Shown here piece by piece: positions 36,480-44,201 of a stretch of DNA of 64,000 nucleotides (position 1 is the stretch's first letter; the number at the start of each line of letters is the position of its first letter). Where the stretch lies: positions 62,001-126,000 of the forward strand of contig CAMDFN010000001.1 in NCBI GenBank assembly GCA_945897565.1, given 5' to 3'. This stretch comes from Chryseobacterium gleum (GTDB lineage: Bacteria > Bacteroidota > Bacteroidia > Flavobacteriales_D > Crocinitomicaceae). Made by a program: the position numbers and the translations under genes. The notes under the pieces were generated by a model. The model had not been told where the DNA came from, searched no databases, and saw only the letters and a program-made list of their open reading frames with translations.

Positions 36480-37382
36480 ATGCATTCACATTCCCCTCGC
36501 GTCGGTATTCGAACCTGCTCGGATTACAGTCCGTTTGGTGTTGAATTGGATGGTAGAACGGTGAGTGGTGGGTATCGATATGGGTATAATACCCAGGAGA
36601 AAACAGATGAAATCGCGGGGTCGGGAAATCACACAACCGCATTGTATTGGGAGTATGATTCAAGGTTAGGTAGGAGATGGAATTTGGATCCAATTATCTT
36701 TTCCTGGCAAAGTCCTTATTCGGTCAATTTTAATAACGCTATTGTTTTTACCGATCCTTTTGGTTTATTTGGCTCGCGAGAAGATGCAAAAGAATATAAA
36801 GAAAAGCATGGTTTAAGGGGAAGAATACGAAAGCAAGATGATGGTACATTTGCCATAAATAATAAGAAATATGGCACAAGTTACTACAGGGATTATTCTA
36901 CGTTAGGAATTACTTATTACGGACAACAGGGTGAAGGTGTAATAAAAGGGGTTTTAGCTAAACAAAAAGCTAACTCGAGAAAAATCATCAATACGGATGC
37001 TTGGGGACATGTACTAAATGCCTTTGACTTTGCCAATGGTGCTAAAATTGAATTAATTAATTATGCAGTAAAATCCGGTAGTCATCAAACAGGAAATAAG
37101 GCTCAATCACAAGCTTTAGGTAAAGTAGGTACGAGTTATATAAAAGTAGCCAATAGACTAAGTAAAGTTTCAGGAGTTGTTGGGGTCTTAATTGTAGGAG
37201 CCGATGCTTATCAAAATGAAAAATGGCAAAACCATCATACAGCTGATGTTATGATAGGCATAGTGACAACATTTGTGTTGAGTGGTCCATGGGGGTGGAC
37301 AGCTGCAGGAATGTATTTTCTTGTAGATACGGGTGTCCAATTTTCTACGGGTAAATCAATAACGCAAAATTTATTTGACTAA
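36480..37382 (+). CDS. orphan RHS tip cassette 1, membrane-type toxin
   Basis: 300 aa, ATG after an AT-rich leader. Residues 8-37 equal the giant gene's tip junction (VGIRTCSDYSPFGVELDGRT and on). The RHS core end follows (YDSRLGRRWNLDP, TDPFGLFG), then a toxin domain from ~100. Its C-terminal part (~228-290) has two hydrophobic helices around NEKWQNHHTADVMIG and GPWGWTAAGMYFLV. With no signal peptide or promoter-proximal YD shell it should not be secreted alone. The membrane-type immunity gene downstream supports a pore or membrane target. It is likely a silent spare tip for the giant gene. Confidence 0.82.
   Translation: MHSHSPRVGIRTCSDYSPFGVELDGRTVSGGYRYGYNTQEKTDEIAGSGNHTTALYWEYDSRLGRRWNLDPIIFSWQSPYSVNFNNAIVFTDPFGLFGSREDAKEYKEKHGLRGRIRKQDDGTFAINNKKYGTSYYRDYSTLGITYYGQQGEGVIKGVLAKQKANSRKIINTDAWGHVLNAFDFANGAKIELINYAVKSGSHQTGNKAQSQALGKVGTSYIKVANRLSKVSGVVGVLIVGADAYQNEKWQNHHTADVMIGIVTTFVLSGPWGWTAAGMYFLVDTGVQFSTGKSITQNLFD
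36498..36588 (+). repeat. RHS tip-junction repeat, cassette 1
   Basis: 91 bp with two mismatches to the reverse complement of 13575-13665 (CGCGTCGGTATTCGAACCTG at its start). It is the best recombination partner of the expressed gene, since the other cassettes match less. Confidence 0.92.
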
Positions 37383-37400
37383 TTATTATTTAGAAAACCA

Positions 37401-37790
37401 ATGTATAATTTTATTTTCAGTTTTTTCTACTGGTACTTTAATAAACGAAACGACATAACTCCTAGGTTTTCAGCGGCATTAACAGTTGCTTTAACTGTTT
37501 TTTTTCACTTATTCTTATTTGCAAATATTATAACTTTCTTTACAGGTATTAATCTTGCGGGCAAACCATTTAGTCAAGATTATTCAACCAATAAACTTTA
37601 TTTGATGCCTTTTGGATTAGTATATGTTTATTCCTTTGTTTTCTTTTACAATCGCAAACGAACAATGGCAATCTTGAGTAAATATCCAACAAATTATAAT
37701 TGGATAAGTGTTAAAAATATTTTGTTGATATTACTAATAATGATCGTGCCTTTTCTGTTAGGTATACAATTTTTACAGCACAGTAATTAA
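37401..37790 (+). CDS. membrane immunity protein of cassette 1
   Basis: 129 aa with about three transmembrane helices (SAALTVALTVFFHLFLFANI; LVYVYSFVFFYN; ILLILLIMIVPFLLGIQFL). It begins 18 bases after the toxin tip. An inner-membrane immunity protein is the usual partner of colicin-like membrane toxins, which fits the hydrophobic helices in the tip. No sequence family is recognised. Confidence 0.65.
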   Translation: MYNFIFSFFYWYFNKRNDITPRFSAALTVALTVFFHLFLFANIITFFTGINLAGKPFSQDYSTNKLYLMPFGLVYVYSFVFFYNRKRTMAILSKYPTNYNWISVKNILLILLIMIVPFLLGIQFLQHSN

Positions 37791-37932
37791 CTAATTATCA
37801 TTATTCTGAATTTGCAATAAGTTACACTTGGCCTGAGAATGCTCACTTCAATGATACGTCAAAAAGACAGCATTTCAAAAAATTGTAACCGTTGTAAATA
37901 AAATTAATTTATAATACAAAAGCTTCATTCTT

Positions 37933-39021
37933 TTGCCAAATTCATTAAATATATTTTGTTCCTTTTACCCCACCAAATCTTCCCCTTGCGTCGGTATTCG
38001 AACCTGCTCCGACTATAGCCCGTTTGGTGTAGAATTGGATGGTAGAACGGTGAGTGGTGGGTATAGGTTTGGGTTCAATGGTAAAGAAATAAATGATGAT
38101 ATTTTGGGACCGAGCAATTATTATGATTTTGGTGCTAGAATGTATGCTAGTAGGATAGGGAGATGGTTATCTTGTGATTCACATTTCTCTGATTACCCAA
38201 GTATTTCAGGATATTGTTTTGCAATAGCTAATCCAAATAGGTTCATCGATCCAAATGGTAAATGGGTAGTCGAAATACAGAAAAACCAACAAGGCAAATA
38301 TAAGTTGAATTTCATTCCAGAAGAAAATGATAATTTAAAAACTCTCTCTATCCAGTTAGGTTTATCTGAAGAAACTATCCTGAAAGCTCATCCTGAATTA
38401 TCGAGATTAGTAGTTACTAAATCTACAATTTTAACACTTGAAAATTTGAAACAAGTGCAAAATATAAATGCTGGAATAAATTATATTGGAGAAAATCAAT
38501 CTTTTACAAATTGTGCAAACCTTGCAGATCGTTGCGATGGAGGATCCTCGAATCGTGATGTCCAATTTAATTCTTCCGATGATGGCGTTAGTCTATATGA
38601 AGACAAGTTATCTAGCTACATTGCCATTTCGGATGAAAATGCTCAAATCGGTGATGTGATGATGTTTTCATTAGGAAGTGAATATCTGAAAGAATTTAGA
38701 ATATATAATGAAAAATTATGTTTACAATTTTATTATGATGATCCCGAAAAAGCAAAGCGATGTTTGGAAAATAAAAATAAAACCACTCCCTATTTATTGA
38801 ATAAAGAGAAACATTTTGCAGTTGTTGTACTATTGGATAAATCAGGAGAATTCCCGAGTCAAATGATACAAAAAAATGGGAGATCAATATGGGATATGAA
38901 AGTTGATAATGTTACTGACACGCGAGTTAAAACAAATACTTTTGATTTAGTTTATGAAAGATCAAACCCAAAATCATGTGGCGGTTTAAAACCACAAGTT
39001 TATAGAAATCCAAGACCATGA
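37933..39021 (+). CDS. orphan RHS tip cassette 2, LysM plus papain-like hydrolase
   Basis: 362 aa. The only available start is TTG 37933, so this cassette may be untranslated until recombined. Tip junction 20-49; RHS core end YDFGARMYASRIGRWLSCD (65-82) and IDPNGK (105-110). Then a LysM-like segment (DNLKTLSIQLGLSEETILKAHP, 133-154) and a CHAP/NlpC-P60-like core: Cys194 in NCANLADRC, Gly-Asp at 240-241, His294 in KHFAVVVLL and IQKNG. This suggests a peptidoglycan amidase or peptidase acting in the periplasm. The overlapping next gene has a signal peptide, as expected for its immunity protein. Confidence 0.72.
   Translation: MPNSLNIFCSFYPTKSSPCVGIRTCSDYSPFGVELDGRTVSGGYRFGFNGKEINDDILGPSNYYDFGARMYASRIGRWLSCDSHFSDYPSISGYCFAIANPNRFIDPNGKWVVEIQKNQQGKYKLNFIPEENDNLKTLSIQLGLSEETILKAHPELSRLVVTKSTILTLENLKQVQNINAGINYIGENQSFTNCANLADRCDGGSSNRDVQFNSSDDGVSLYEDKLSSYIAISDENAQIGDVMMFSLGSEYLKEFRIYNEKLCLQFYYDDPEKAKRCLENKNKTTPYLLNKEKHFAVVVLLDKSGEFPSQMIQKNGRSIWDMKVDNVTDTRVKTNTFDLVYERSNPKSCGGLKPQVYRNPRP
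37988..38075 (+). repeat. RHS tip-junction repeat, cassette 2
   Basis: About 85 bp similar to the giant gene junction, starting GCGTCGGTATTCGAACCTGC and ending near GAGTGGTGGGTATAGG. It is preceded by ATCTTCCCCTT, shared with cassette 4 and nearly with cassette 3 but absent from the expressed gene. Confidence 0.88.
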
Positions 39022-39455
39022 ATCTTTTATTTTTACTCTATTCATTTTATATTCCGAGTATAACATTCTCACAAGTTGAAACTTTGATAAATAAAAGCGG
39101 AATTAGTACTCTTTTTTTAGATTCTTCAATGTTAAATGAGGAAGGTTTTGTTTTTGATAAAAGCTTAATTTGCAACCTGAAAACGATCCAAATAACAAAA
39201 AATGAAAAACTAAACTTATGCCTACTATCAATAGAAAATAATAAAGGTGAAACAAGAGCTGAATTTTGCAACATTATTTGTATCGAAAATGAGTCTTTTG
39301 AATTAGAACTTGAAAATTTAATTGATAGTAAATATTTAGTATACGATTACTTTTTTACAAATCATTTTAAAATTGATTTGTGTGGAGACGAATTGTCATT
39401 TTATTACTTTGATAAAAAAAATGGATGTAATAAATTATTCCTAAGAATTAAATGA
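39018..39455 (+). CDS. exported immunity protein of cassette 2
   Basis: 145 aa, ATG overlapping the toxin stop by four bases. It begins with a signal peptide (LLFLLYSFYIPSITFSQ) and then an acidic, Asn-rich beta protein (FELELENLIDSKYLVYDY). Periplasmic location matches a peptidoglycan-targeting toxin. Family unknown. Confidence 0.68.
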   Translation: MNLLFLLYSFYIPSITFSQVETLINKSGISTLFLDSSMLNEEGFVFDKSLICNLKTIQITKNEKLNLCLLSIENNKGETRAEFCNIICIENESFELELENLIDSKYLVYDYFFTNHFKIDLCGDELSFYYFDKKNGCNKLFLRIK

Positions 39456-39511
39456 AACTTATATTTTTTCAGACATAACAATTTACACTTCAATTAATTA
39501 GTGACAAATGA

Positions 39512-40606
39512 ATGATATTACTTTATTCTTTATTTAAATTTTCTTACCCCTCCAATCATTCCCCTTGCGTCGGTATTCGAACCTGCTCCGATTACAGCCC
39601 GTTTGGAGTTTTACTCCCTGGTAGACACAGTGTGGTTTTGGGACGATTTGGCTTCAATTCAAAAGAACAAGACCCAGAAATTTCTGGTGAAGGAAATAGT
39701 TATGATTTTGGGGCGAGGATGTATAACCCTCGTATTGGTAGATGGCTGAGTCCTGATGCTTTGGAAGCAAAGCATCCTGATGCATCTACTTATTGTTTTG
39801 TAAAAAATATGCCAACGATAGCAGTTGACCCTGATGGAAAAGATGTTATTATTGTGATTTATTCAGGAACCGATAGTCGATATAAACAGGCGGCATGGAC
39901 CAGAGTAAGAGAAGTAAAAGCACGACCAACCTTTGATAAAACTACCGATAAGGTTATTTTTATGCATGTCAAAGACTTAGGCAAGTTGGAAGAAATGGTT
40001 AATTATCAGCTGTCTGATAGGGTGAGAGAAAAGTACGGAAAGACCGTAGAATTTTCGTACTATGGACACGGTGGTACTGATGGACCTATTAGTGAACAGG
40101 CAGTTTCTGGGGATTATAATTTAGCCGATGAAACAGGACAAGGTTATGACCAATGTCAAATGTCAAAATCTGGTTGGGCTAATATTGACTTCAACTTTGA
40201 CCCTAAGAATTCAATAGCAAACTTTTATGGTTGTCGAACATCGGAATTTGCAATGATGTTTGCGGTATTTCAGAATGTTGCGTATGCATCTGGTTATGGC
40301 GGTAGTGCTGGACCAACAACAAACCCGACTAAATTTGAATCTTCCATGAACACTTATGATTACATGTACATGTGGGATGGTGATGGATTGTTTATTTATA
40401 AAGGTCGTGAAGCAGGAGAACATCGTGGTAGTACAGATAATGACAATGATGGTTATTTAGATTGGGAAAAGAATGACCCTACAAGTACTGGTGATTGGGC
40501 TGAGTACGGAAATACAATGAGGTCTCAAGAGGTAAGTTGGGGGGAATTCTCGACAAATGTTAGAGTTAGAGGAGATGGCAAACTTGCTGGATATAAAAAG
40601 AAATGA
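39512..40606 (+). CDS. orphan RHS tip cassette 3, caspase-like protein
   Basis: 364 aa, ATG start. The junction match ends early: after VGIRTCSDYSPFG the sequence turns into VLLPGRHSVVLGRFGFNSKE, an alternative but common RHS core end, so the cassette is a mosaic. YDFGARMYNPRIGRWLSPD and VDPDGK complete the core. The toxin domain has YGHGG (His186) and FYGCRT (Cys241), the spacing and context of the His-Cys dyad of clan CD (caspase/clostripain-like) peptidases. The tail is Asp-rich (STDNDNDGYLDWEKND), resembling a calcium-binding repeat. The peptidase role is a motif-level inference. Confidence 0.68.
   Translation: MILLYSLFKFSYPSNHSPCVGIRTCSDYSPFGVLLPGRHSVVLGRFGFNSKEQDPEISGEGNSYDFGARMYNPRIGRWLSPDALEAKHPDASTYCFVKNMPTIAVDPDGKDVIIVIYSGTDSRYKQAAWTRVREVKARPTFDKTTDKVIFMHVKDLGKLEEMVNYQLSDRVREKYGKTVEFSYYGHGGTDGPISEQAVSGDYNLADETGQGYDQCQMSKSGWANIDFNFDPKNSIANFYGCRTSEFAMMFAVFQNVAYASGYGGSAGPTTNPTKFESSMNTYDYMYMWDGDGLFIYKGREAGEHRGSTDNDNDGYLDWEKNDPTSTGDWAEYGNTMRSQEVSWGEFSTNVRVRGDGKLAGYKKK
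39567..39607 (+). repeat. RHS tip-junction repeat, cassette 3 (short)
   Basis: Only about 40 bp match (GCGTCGGTATTCGAACCTGC to CCCGTTTGG), after which the sequence differs from all other copies. It defines the minimal core shared by all five tips. Confidence 0.85.
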
Positions 40607-40878
40607 TTATGAGTAATATTAAAACTATTTATATTTATTTATCCGCTCTATTTCAGGCTGTTTTACTAACGCTTAGTATAGGTATGATACAATTGATGTT
40701 TAAGTTAAGATATTCAAACGAAGTAATTCATAAAGTTGGCTTGCCTTTTGATTATTATTTTTTAAGTTTTAAAGAATTGCATGGATTTGACATAACAAAC
40801 TTTTTATTAGATGTTATCGTTTGTTACATACCGATTTTACTGCTCAGAATTGGATTAAAGAAACTGACTAAAACTTAA
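40603..40878 (+). CDS. small membrane protein, candidate immunity of cassette 3
   Basis: 91 aa. The ATG overlaps the toxin stop by four bases. Two hydrophobic segments (ALFQAVLLTLSIGMIQLMF; FLLDVIVCYIPILLLRI) flank a polar part. A membrane protein would be an odd partner for a cytoplasmic peptidase, so its role is unclear. It is retained as immunity candidate because of its position. Confidence 0.55.
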   Translation: MIMSNIKTIYIYLSALFQAVLLTLSIGMIQLMFKLRYSNEVIHKVGLPFDYYFLSFKELHGFDITNFLLDVIVCYIPILLLRIGLKKLTKT

Positions 40879-40895
40879 TTCGTTTGTATGAGGCA

Positions 40896-41099
40896 ATGTT
40901 ATATATGCTGAAAGCGTATTGGGAAGCAACAAAATCAATTGATTTAACTGATATATTTAGTGGCGGAGAATATTGGGATGTAAGAGGCAAACCTGCTGAC
41001 TCCGCTTTCTGGGAATATTGCTTAGAAGCAATTGAAAAAGTCAAAAAAGAAGGTCCACCACCTTTGAAAGAGTTATCAACTCCTAAAAATACAAAGTGA
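40896..41099 (+). CDS. small acidic protein (67 aa), second immunity candidate or remnant
   Basis: ATG 40896 was preferred over TTG 40884. The sequence MLKAYWEATKSIDLTDIFSG, then WDVRGKPADSAFWEYCLEAI, looks like the C-terminal part of a larger soluble immunity-type protein. It may be a fragment left after recombination of an older cassette. No family was confirmed. Confidence 0.5.
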   Translation: MLYMLKAYWEATKSIDLTDIFSGGEYWDVRGKPADSAFWEYCLEAIEKVKKEGPPPLKELSTPKNTK

Positions 41100-41199
41100 T
41101 TAAGAATTTCTTTAAAATATTAACGCCAACATCAAATCCAAGAAAAATCTGGTGAAACTCAGACAAAATAGTTGGCAAATATAATTAACTAACAATCCA

Positions 41200-42333
41200 A
41201 TGCGCACCCCCTCCAAATCTTCCCCTTGCGTCGGTATTCGAACCTGCTCCGACTACAGCCCGTTTGGTGTGGAATTGGATGGTAGAACGGAGAGTGGTGG
41301 GTATAGGTATGGTTTTAACGGGAAAGAAAAAACCGATGAAATTTCAGGACCGTGCAACTCATATGATTTTGGTGCGAGGATGCACGATCCGAGAATAGGG
41401 AGATTTTTAGTTCTAGATCCAAAGACGGCTGTTTATCCAATGTTTTCACCATATTGTTTTGCAAATAATTCACCAGTGTTATTTGTAGATGCAAATGGTG
41501 AAGGACCAATTGTTAGCTGGTTAATAAAGCAAATGACTTATAATAAAAAAGAAAATTCTGCTTTCCTCAGCTACCAAATAAATGTTCATCGCACAGTTTA
41601 TATTGTAAATAGCTCTAAAATGAACTTGAATGCTGAAGCGAAATCAGCAATTTGTTCCAATATAAGTAAAGGTTATGCAGCAGCTAGTTTTTCATACAAT
41701 TTAACACAAAGTGAAATTGCCGGTATCGATCAATTTATTGATAGACAATATTCTCACATCCCAAATAATGCGAATTTGACGATTAATGTCCAAATGCAAT
41801 TCAGCGCAACAGTACAATTCGTAAATTCTTTAGACGAAATTACTGATGGAAATGCAACAATTATTGAAATGGTAGATGACATACCTATTGCCGAAGATGG
41901 ATTTAAACCGGCAGGTATTGCTGTTGGAATTGCTGGAGGTGATGCCATACAAGTTTTGGCAGATGAAATCTCACCTAGGGCTGTGAATTTAAATGGTTTT
42001 TCATTGCCTGGTAAAAATACAACTGTACATGAATTTTTACACTTAGATGGAGCAACTGATTTGTACAAATATAAAAAGGGTGTGCTCGTAAAAAGTGATG
42101 CTTCTATAATGGGGGGGAATAATGGCCTGCTAACTCCCAATATGCAAACTAAATCAGAAATAGCAACATTTTATTTTAGAAGTACCAGGATGGCAATTGA
42201 TTTAGAGCAAAAAAATATTTATCCTGGACAAAAGGAGGCTGGTATAACAGATCTTGAAGGAAAACAAAATTTTAGGTTGGATGCTACTAAAGAGACAAAT
42301 AAGCAAGAATTAAAAAATTTAAGAAATAAATGA
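41200..42333 (+). CDS. orphan RHS tip cassette 4, zinc metallopeptidase-like
   Basis: 377 aa, ATG start. Tip junction ~11-39, core end YDFGARMHDPRIGRFLVLD and VDANGE. The toxin part has HEFLH at 277-281 within NTTVHEFLHLDGATDLY, the HExxH zinc-peptidase signature. A downstream MGGNNGLLTPN segment may hold the turn used by metzincin-like enzymes. It overlaps its partner gene by four bases. The protein has no secretion signal of its own and would need the giant RHS shell for delivery. Peptidase function is inferred from one motif plus its context. Confidence 0.75.
   Translation: MRTPSKSSPCVGIRTCSDYSPFGVELDGRTESGGYRYGFNGKEKTDEISGPCNSYDFGARMHDPRIGRFLVLDPKTAVYPMFSPYCFANNSPVLFVDANGEGPIVSWLIKQMTYNKKENSAFLSYQINVHRTVYIVNSSKMNLNAEAKSAICSNISKGYAAASFSYNLTQSEIAGIDQFIDRQYSHIPNNANLTINVQMQFSATVQFVNSLDEITDGNATIIEMVDDIPIAEDGFKPAGIAVGIAGGDAIQVLADEISPRAVNLNGFSLPGKNTTVHEFLHLDGATDLYKYKKGVLVKSDASIMGGNNGLLTPNMQTKSEIATFYFRSTRMAIDLEQKNIYPGQKEAGITDLEGKQNFRLDATKETNKQELKNLRNK
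41228..41312 (+). repeat. RHS tip-junction repeat, cassette 4
   Basis: About 85 bp close to the giant gene and cassette 2 (GCGTCGGTATTCGAACCTGC through GGTGGGTATAGGTATGG). It is preceded by the same CTCCAAATCTTCCCC leader motif type as the other orphan cassettes. Confidence 0.88.
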
Positions 42334-42833
42334 AAATAATATTCAATTTTATCTGGTTATCATTTTTGTTAGTGATGTGTGATTACTCTAAAGAATTAAA
42401 TACAGTAGGAAATTATCTAAAAAGTGGAAAGTTTATCGCGACAAAGACTTTCGGTGATACAATTATTAATTTCAATTACAATGATAGTTCATTACATTAT
42501 TATGATGGGGCATTGGAATTTATTTTTATCAAATCCGAGCATATCAATCAAAATGCCCAAATAATTGAAACGGATGCTAAGATAAAGGAAGTTGGAAAAA
42601 AGGAATTCGAAAAAAATTGCATATCATGTCACTATAAGCTTAATTTGGGAGATCATTTTATATCGAAAATTGAATTCGAAAGTATCTATAGGAGCCAGAT
42701 GCCACATAAAGTAAAACTAAATAATGTAACGTACTATAAATTTGACAAAAGTGAGGAGCATTCATTTTATTTTACTCTTGGTGAATTTAAAAGATCAAGA
42801 ATATTCTTGTATTTAGATAGTCTATATCACTGA
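42330..42833 (+). CDS. exported immunity candidate of cassette 4 with CxxCH motif
   Basis: 167 aa. The ATG overlaps the toxin stop. A hydrophobic leader ends in VMCDYS, a weak lipobox. In the middle lies KEFEKNCISCHYKLNLGD followed by YRSQMPHKV. CISCH fits the c-type haem motif CxxCH and the Met a distal ligand, but the domain is shorter than usual cytochromes. An exported immunity protein would fit a periplasm-acting peptidase. It could instead be a cytochrome-like fragment. Confidence 0.6.
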   Translation: MKIIFNFIWLSFLLVMCDYSKELNTVGNYLKSGKFIATKTFGDTIINFNYNDSSLHYYDGALEFIFIKSEHINQNAQIIETDAKIKEVGKKEFEKNCISCHYKLNLGDHFISKIEFESIYRSQMPHKVKLNNVTYYKFDKSEEHSFYFTLGEFKRSRIFLYLDSLYH

Positions 42834-42870
42834 TGCGCAACGCCTCAGATTTTTGGTGCTACCTAACTTA

Positions 42871-43079
42871 GGTAAGCTTCCCCCAAAACTGAAACATTTA
42901 GAAATTGAGTAGGCAAGCCCAAAATAAAATCAAGGAATTCCGAAGTAATTCATAAGGAAGATCAGGAATTCTATGGTAATTACACAGAAATCCATTGTAA
43001 AATCAAGGAATTCCTGAGTAATTATTCGGAATAATAAGGAATTCTAAGGAAATAATCCCTTCATATCCTCAAAACTAAA
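42871..43079. repeat. 209-bp inverted repeat, right arm
   Basis: Reverse-complement counterpart of 11704-11912. It covers the last 12 codons of the tyrosine recombinase gene and its 3' flank, with several GGAATTCC palindromes, and ends 37 bases after the last cassette gene. The two arms put the same sequence next to the last immunity gene on each side. Confidence 0.88.
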
Positions 43080-44123
43080 TACTCGAGTTGTTTCGGCATC
43101 CAAGCGGTGTTGTGCTAATCTTACATATCTGTAGAATTCTTTGCTATTTGGGGCATGGCCAGAGATGCGGCGAACGAGCATTTCGTCCATTCCGGATTCG
43201 AGCATGATGGAAATGGCGGTGCGGCGCATGGTGTGGGAGCTGACGTGATCGGAAAGTTTTAGTTTGCGTTTGGTTTTGGCGTCTTTCTGACGTACAATGA
43301 CTTTGCCTTTGCGCTCCCGGACTTTGTCTAGATGGATGTTTTCGGGTAGGAGGGTGGCTAATTCTTTTAACCGTCGATTGAAATGCTGAAGTGTGATTTG
43401 GGGTAGGAGGTAAGGGCTTTTTAGGGCATGCTGTTCAATAATTGCTGTGCAATAGGAGGGCAGGCGCATTCGGGTTTCAATCTGAGTTTTGGAGGCCCGT
43501 ACATCTAGGTAATAGTGGTCGTTTTTCTTTTGAAGATGTCGTTTGGTCAATTGTTTTAAGTCAGAATAGCGCAGGGCTACGGTGCAGCCAAATACAAAAA
43601 TGTCTCTGATATCCTGTAGTTTGTACTCCTTGATCTTTTGATCAATTTCTGGATCATGCATGAGGGCAAACAACTGATGTTTGGAAAGCGCAACTACCGG
43701 TATCTCATCCTTGGGTACAAAAAATTGTAAATGATAATTGCCCACATACATGTGCAAATCCTTGTTCAAGTAATTGTAAAACGCACGCCAGTTTCTAATG
43801 AGTAAGCCAATGTAATTATCAAAAATTCCTTTTCCATAAAGATAGGTGGTGAAGTGCTTGTAAAGTCGAGCGTGGTAATTGTTGGCAGCTGCTCTTTCTC
43901 TAAGTGTCAAGTTAAGGTCATTGTACAAACGCAACTCTATTTTTTTGGTCTGAGCAAAAGCCCGTAAATGATTCAGCAGAGCAGTGTAGTTCTTGAGCGT
44001 TCCTTTAGAAATCCGCTGCCCATCGGTTCTATTGTGTCTTCCACCTTGCATAGATGCAAGCATTTGCTCATACAGCTCAAAATAACGAGCCTCATTGTAA
44101 AATTTTGTCTTTTGTGTTCGCAT
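43044..44123 (-). CDS. tyrosine recombinase/integrase
   Basis: 359 aa. A core-binding region (~1-140) precedes the catalytic domain with all active-site residues visible: Arg in ALRYSDL, Lys in RASKTQIETRM, HxxR in SHTMRRT, His in ISGHAPNS and the Tyr nucleophile in EFYRYVRL. It follows the phage-integrase pattern of Bacteroidota mobile elements. It is the right-hand neighbour of the tip cassettes, and its 3' end belongs to the 209-bp inverted repeat, with a relic of the same gene at the left border. It may have spread the locus or cassettes. Confidence 0.9.
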   Translation of the reverse strand: MRTQKTKFYNEARYFELYEQMLASMQGGRHNRTDGQRISKGTLKNYTALLNHLRAFAQTKKIELRLYNDLNLTLRERAAANNYHARLYKHFTTYLYGKGIFDNYIGLLIRNWRAFYNYLNKDLHMYVGNYHLQFFVPKDEIPVVALSKHQLFALMHDPEIDQKIKEYKLQDIRDIFVFGCTVALRYSDLKQLTKRHLQKKNDHYYLDVRASKTQIETRMRLPSYCTAIIEQHALKSPYLLPQITLQHFNRRLKELATLLPENIHLDKVRERKGKVIVRQKDAKTKRKLKLSDHVSSHTMRRTAISIMLESGMDEMLVRRISGHAPNSKEFYRYVRLAQHRLDAETTRVFSFEDMKGLFP

Positions 44124-44201
44124 GATTTTTTTTGTTTGCTCATACGATTGGTTTGAGAAAAGGTACTAGAAATACTAGTAGCTTTACCCGAATTGCATTA
44201 G

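Noticed and set aside
36498-36520. GGTATTCGAACC inside the tip junction resembles a tRNA T-arm, as if it were an attachment site
   Set aside because: It is coding sequence (VGIRTC) conserved at the protein level in every copy. The similarity to GGTTCGAATC is short and no tRNA surrounds it.
42901-43060. Repeated GGAATTCC blocks considered as a CRISPR-like array
   Set aside because: Spacing is irregular, units are short palindromes and no cas genes are present. They belong to the 209-bp inverted repeat.
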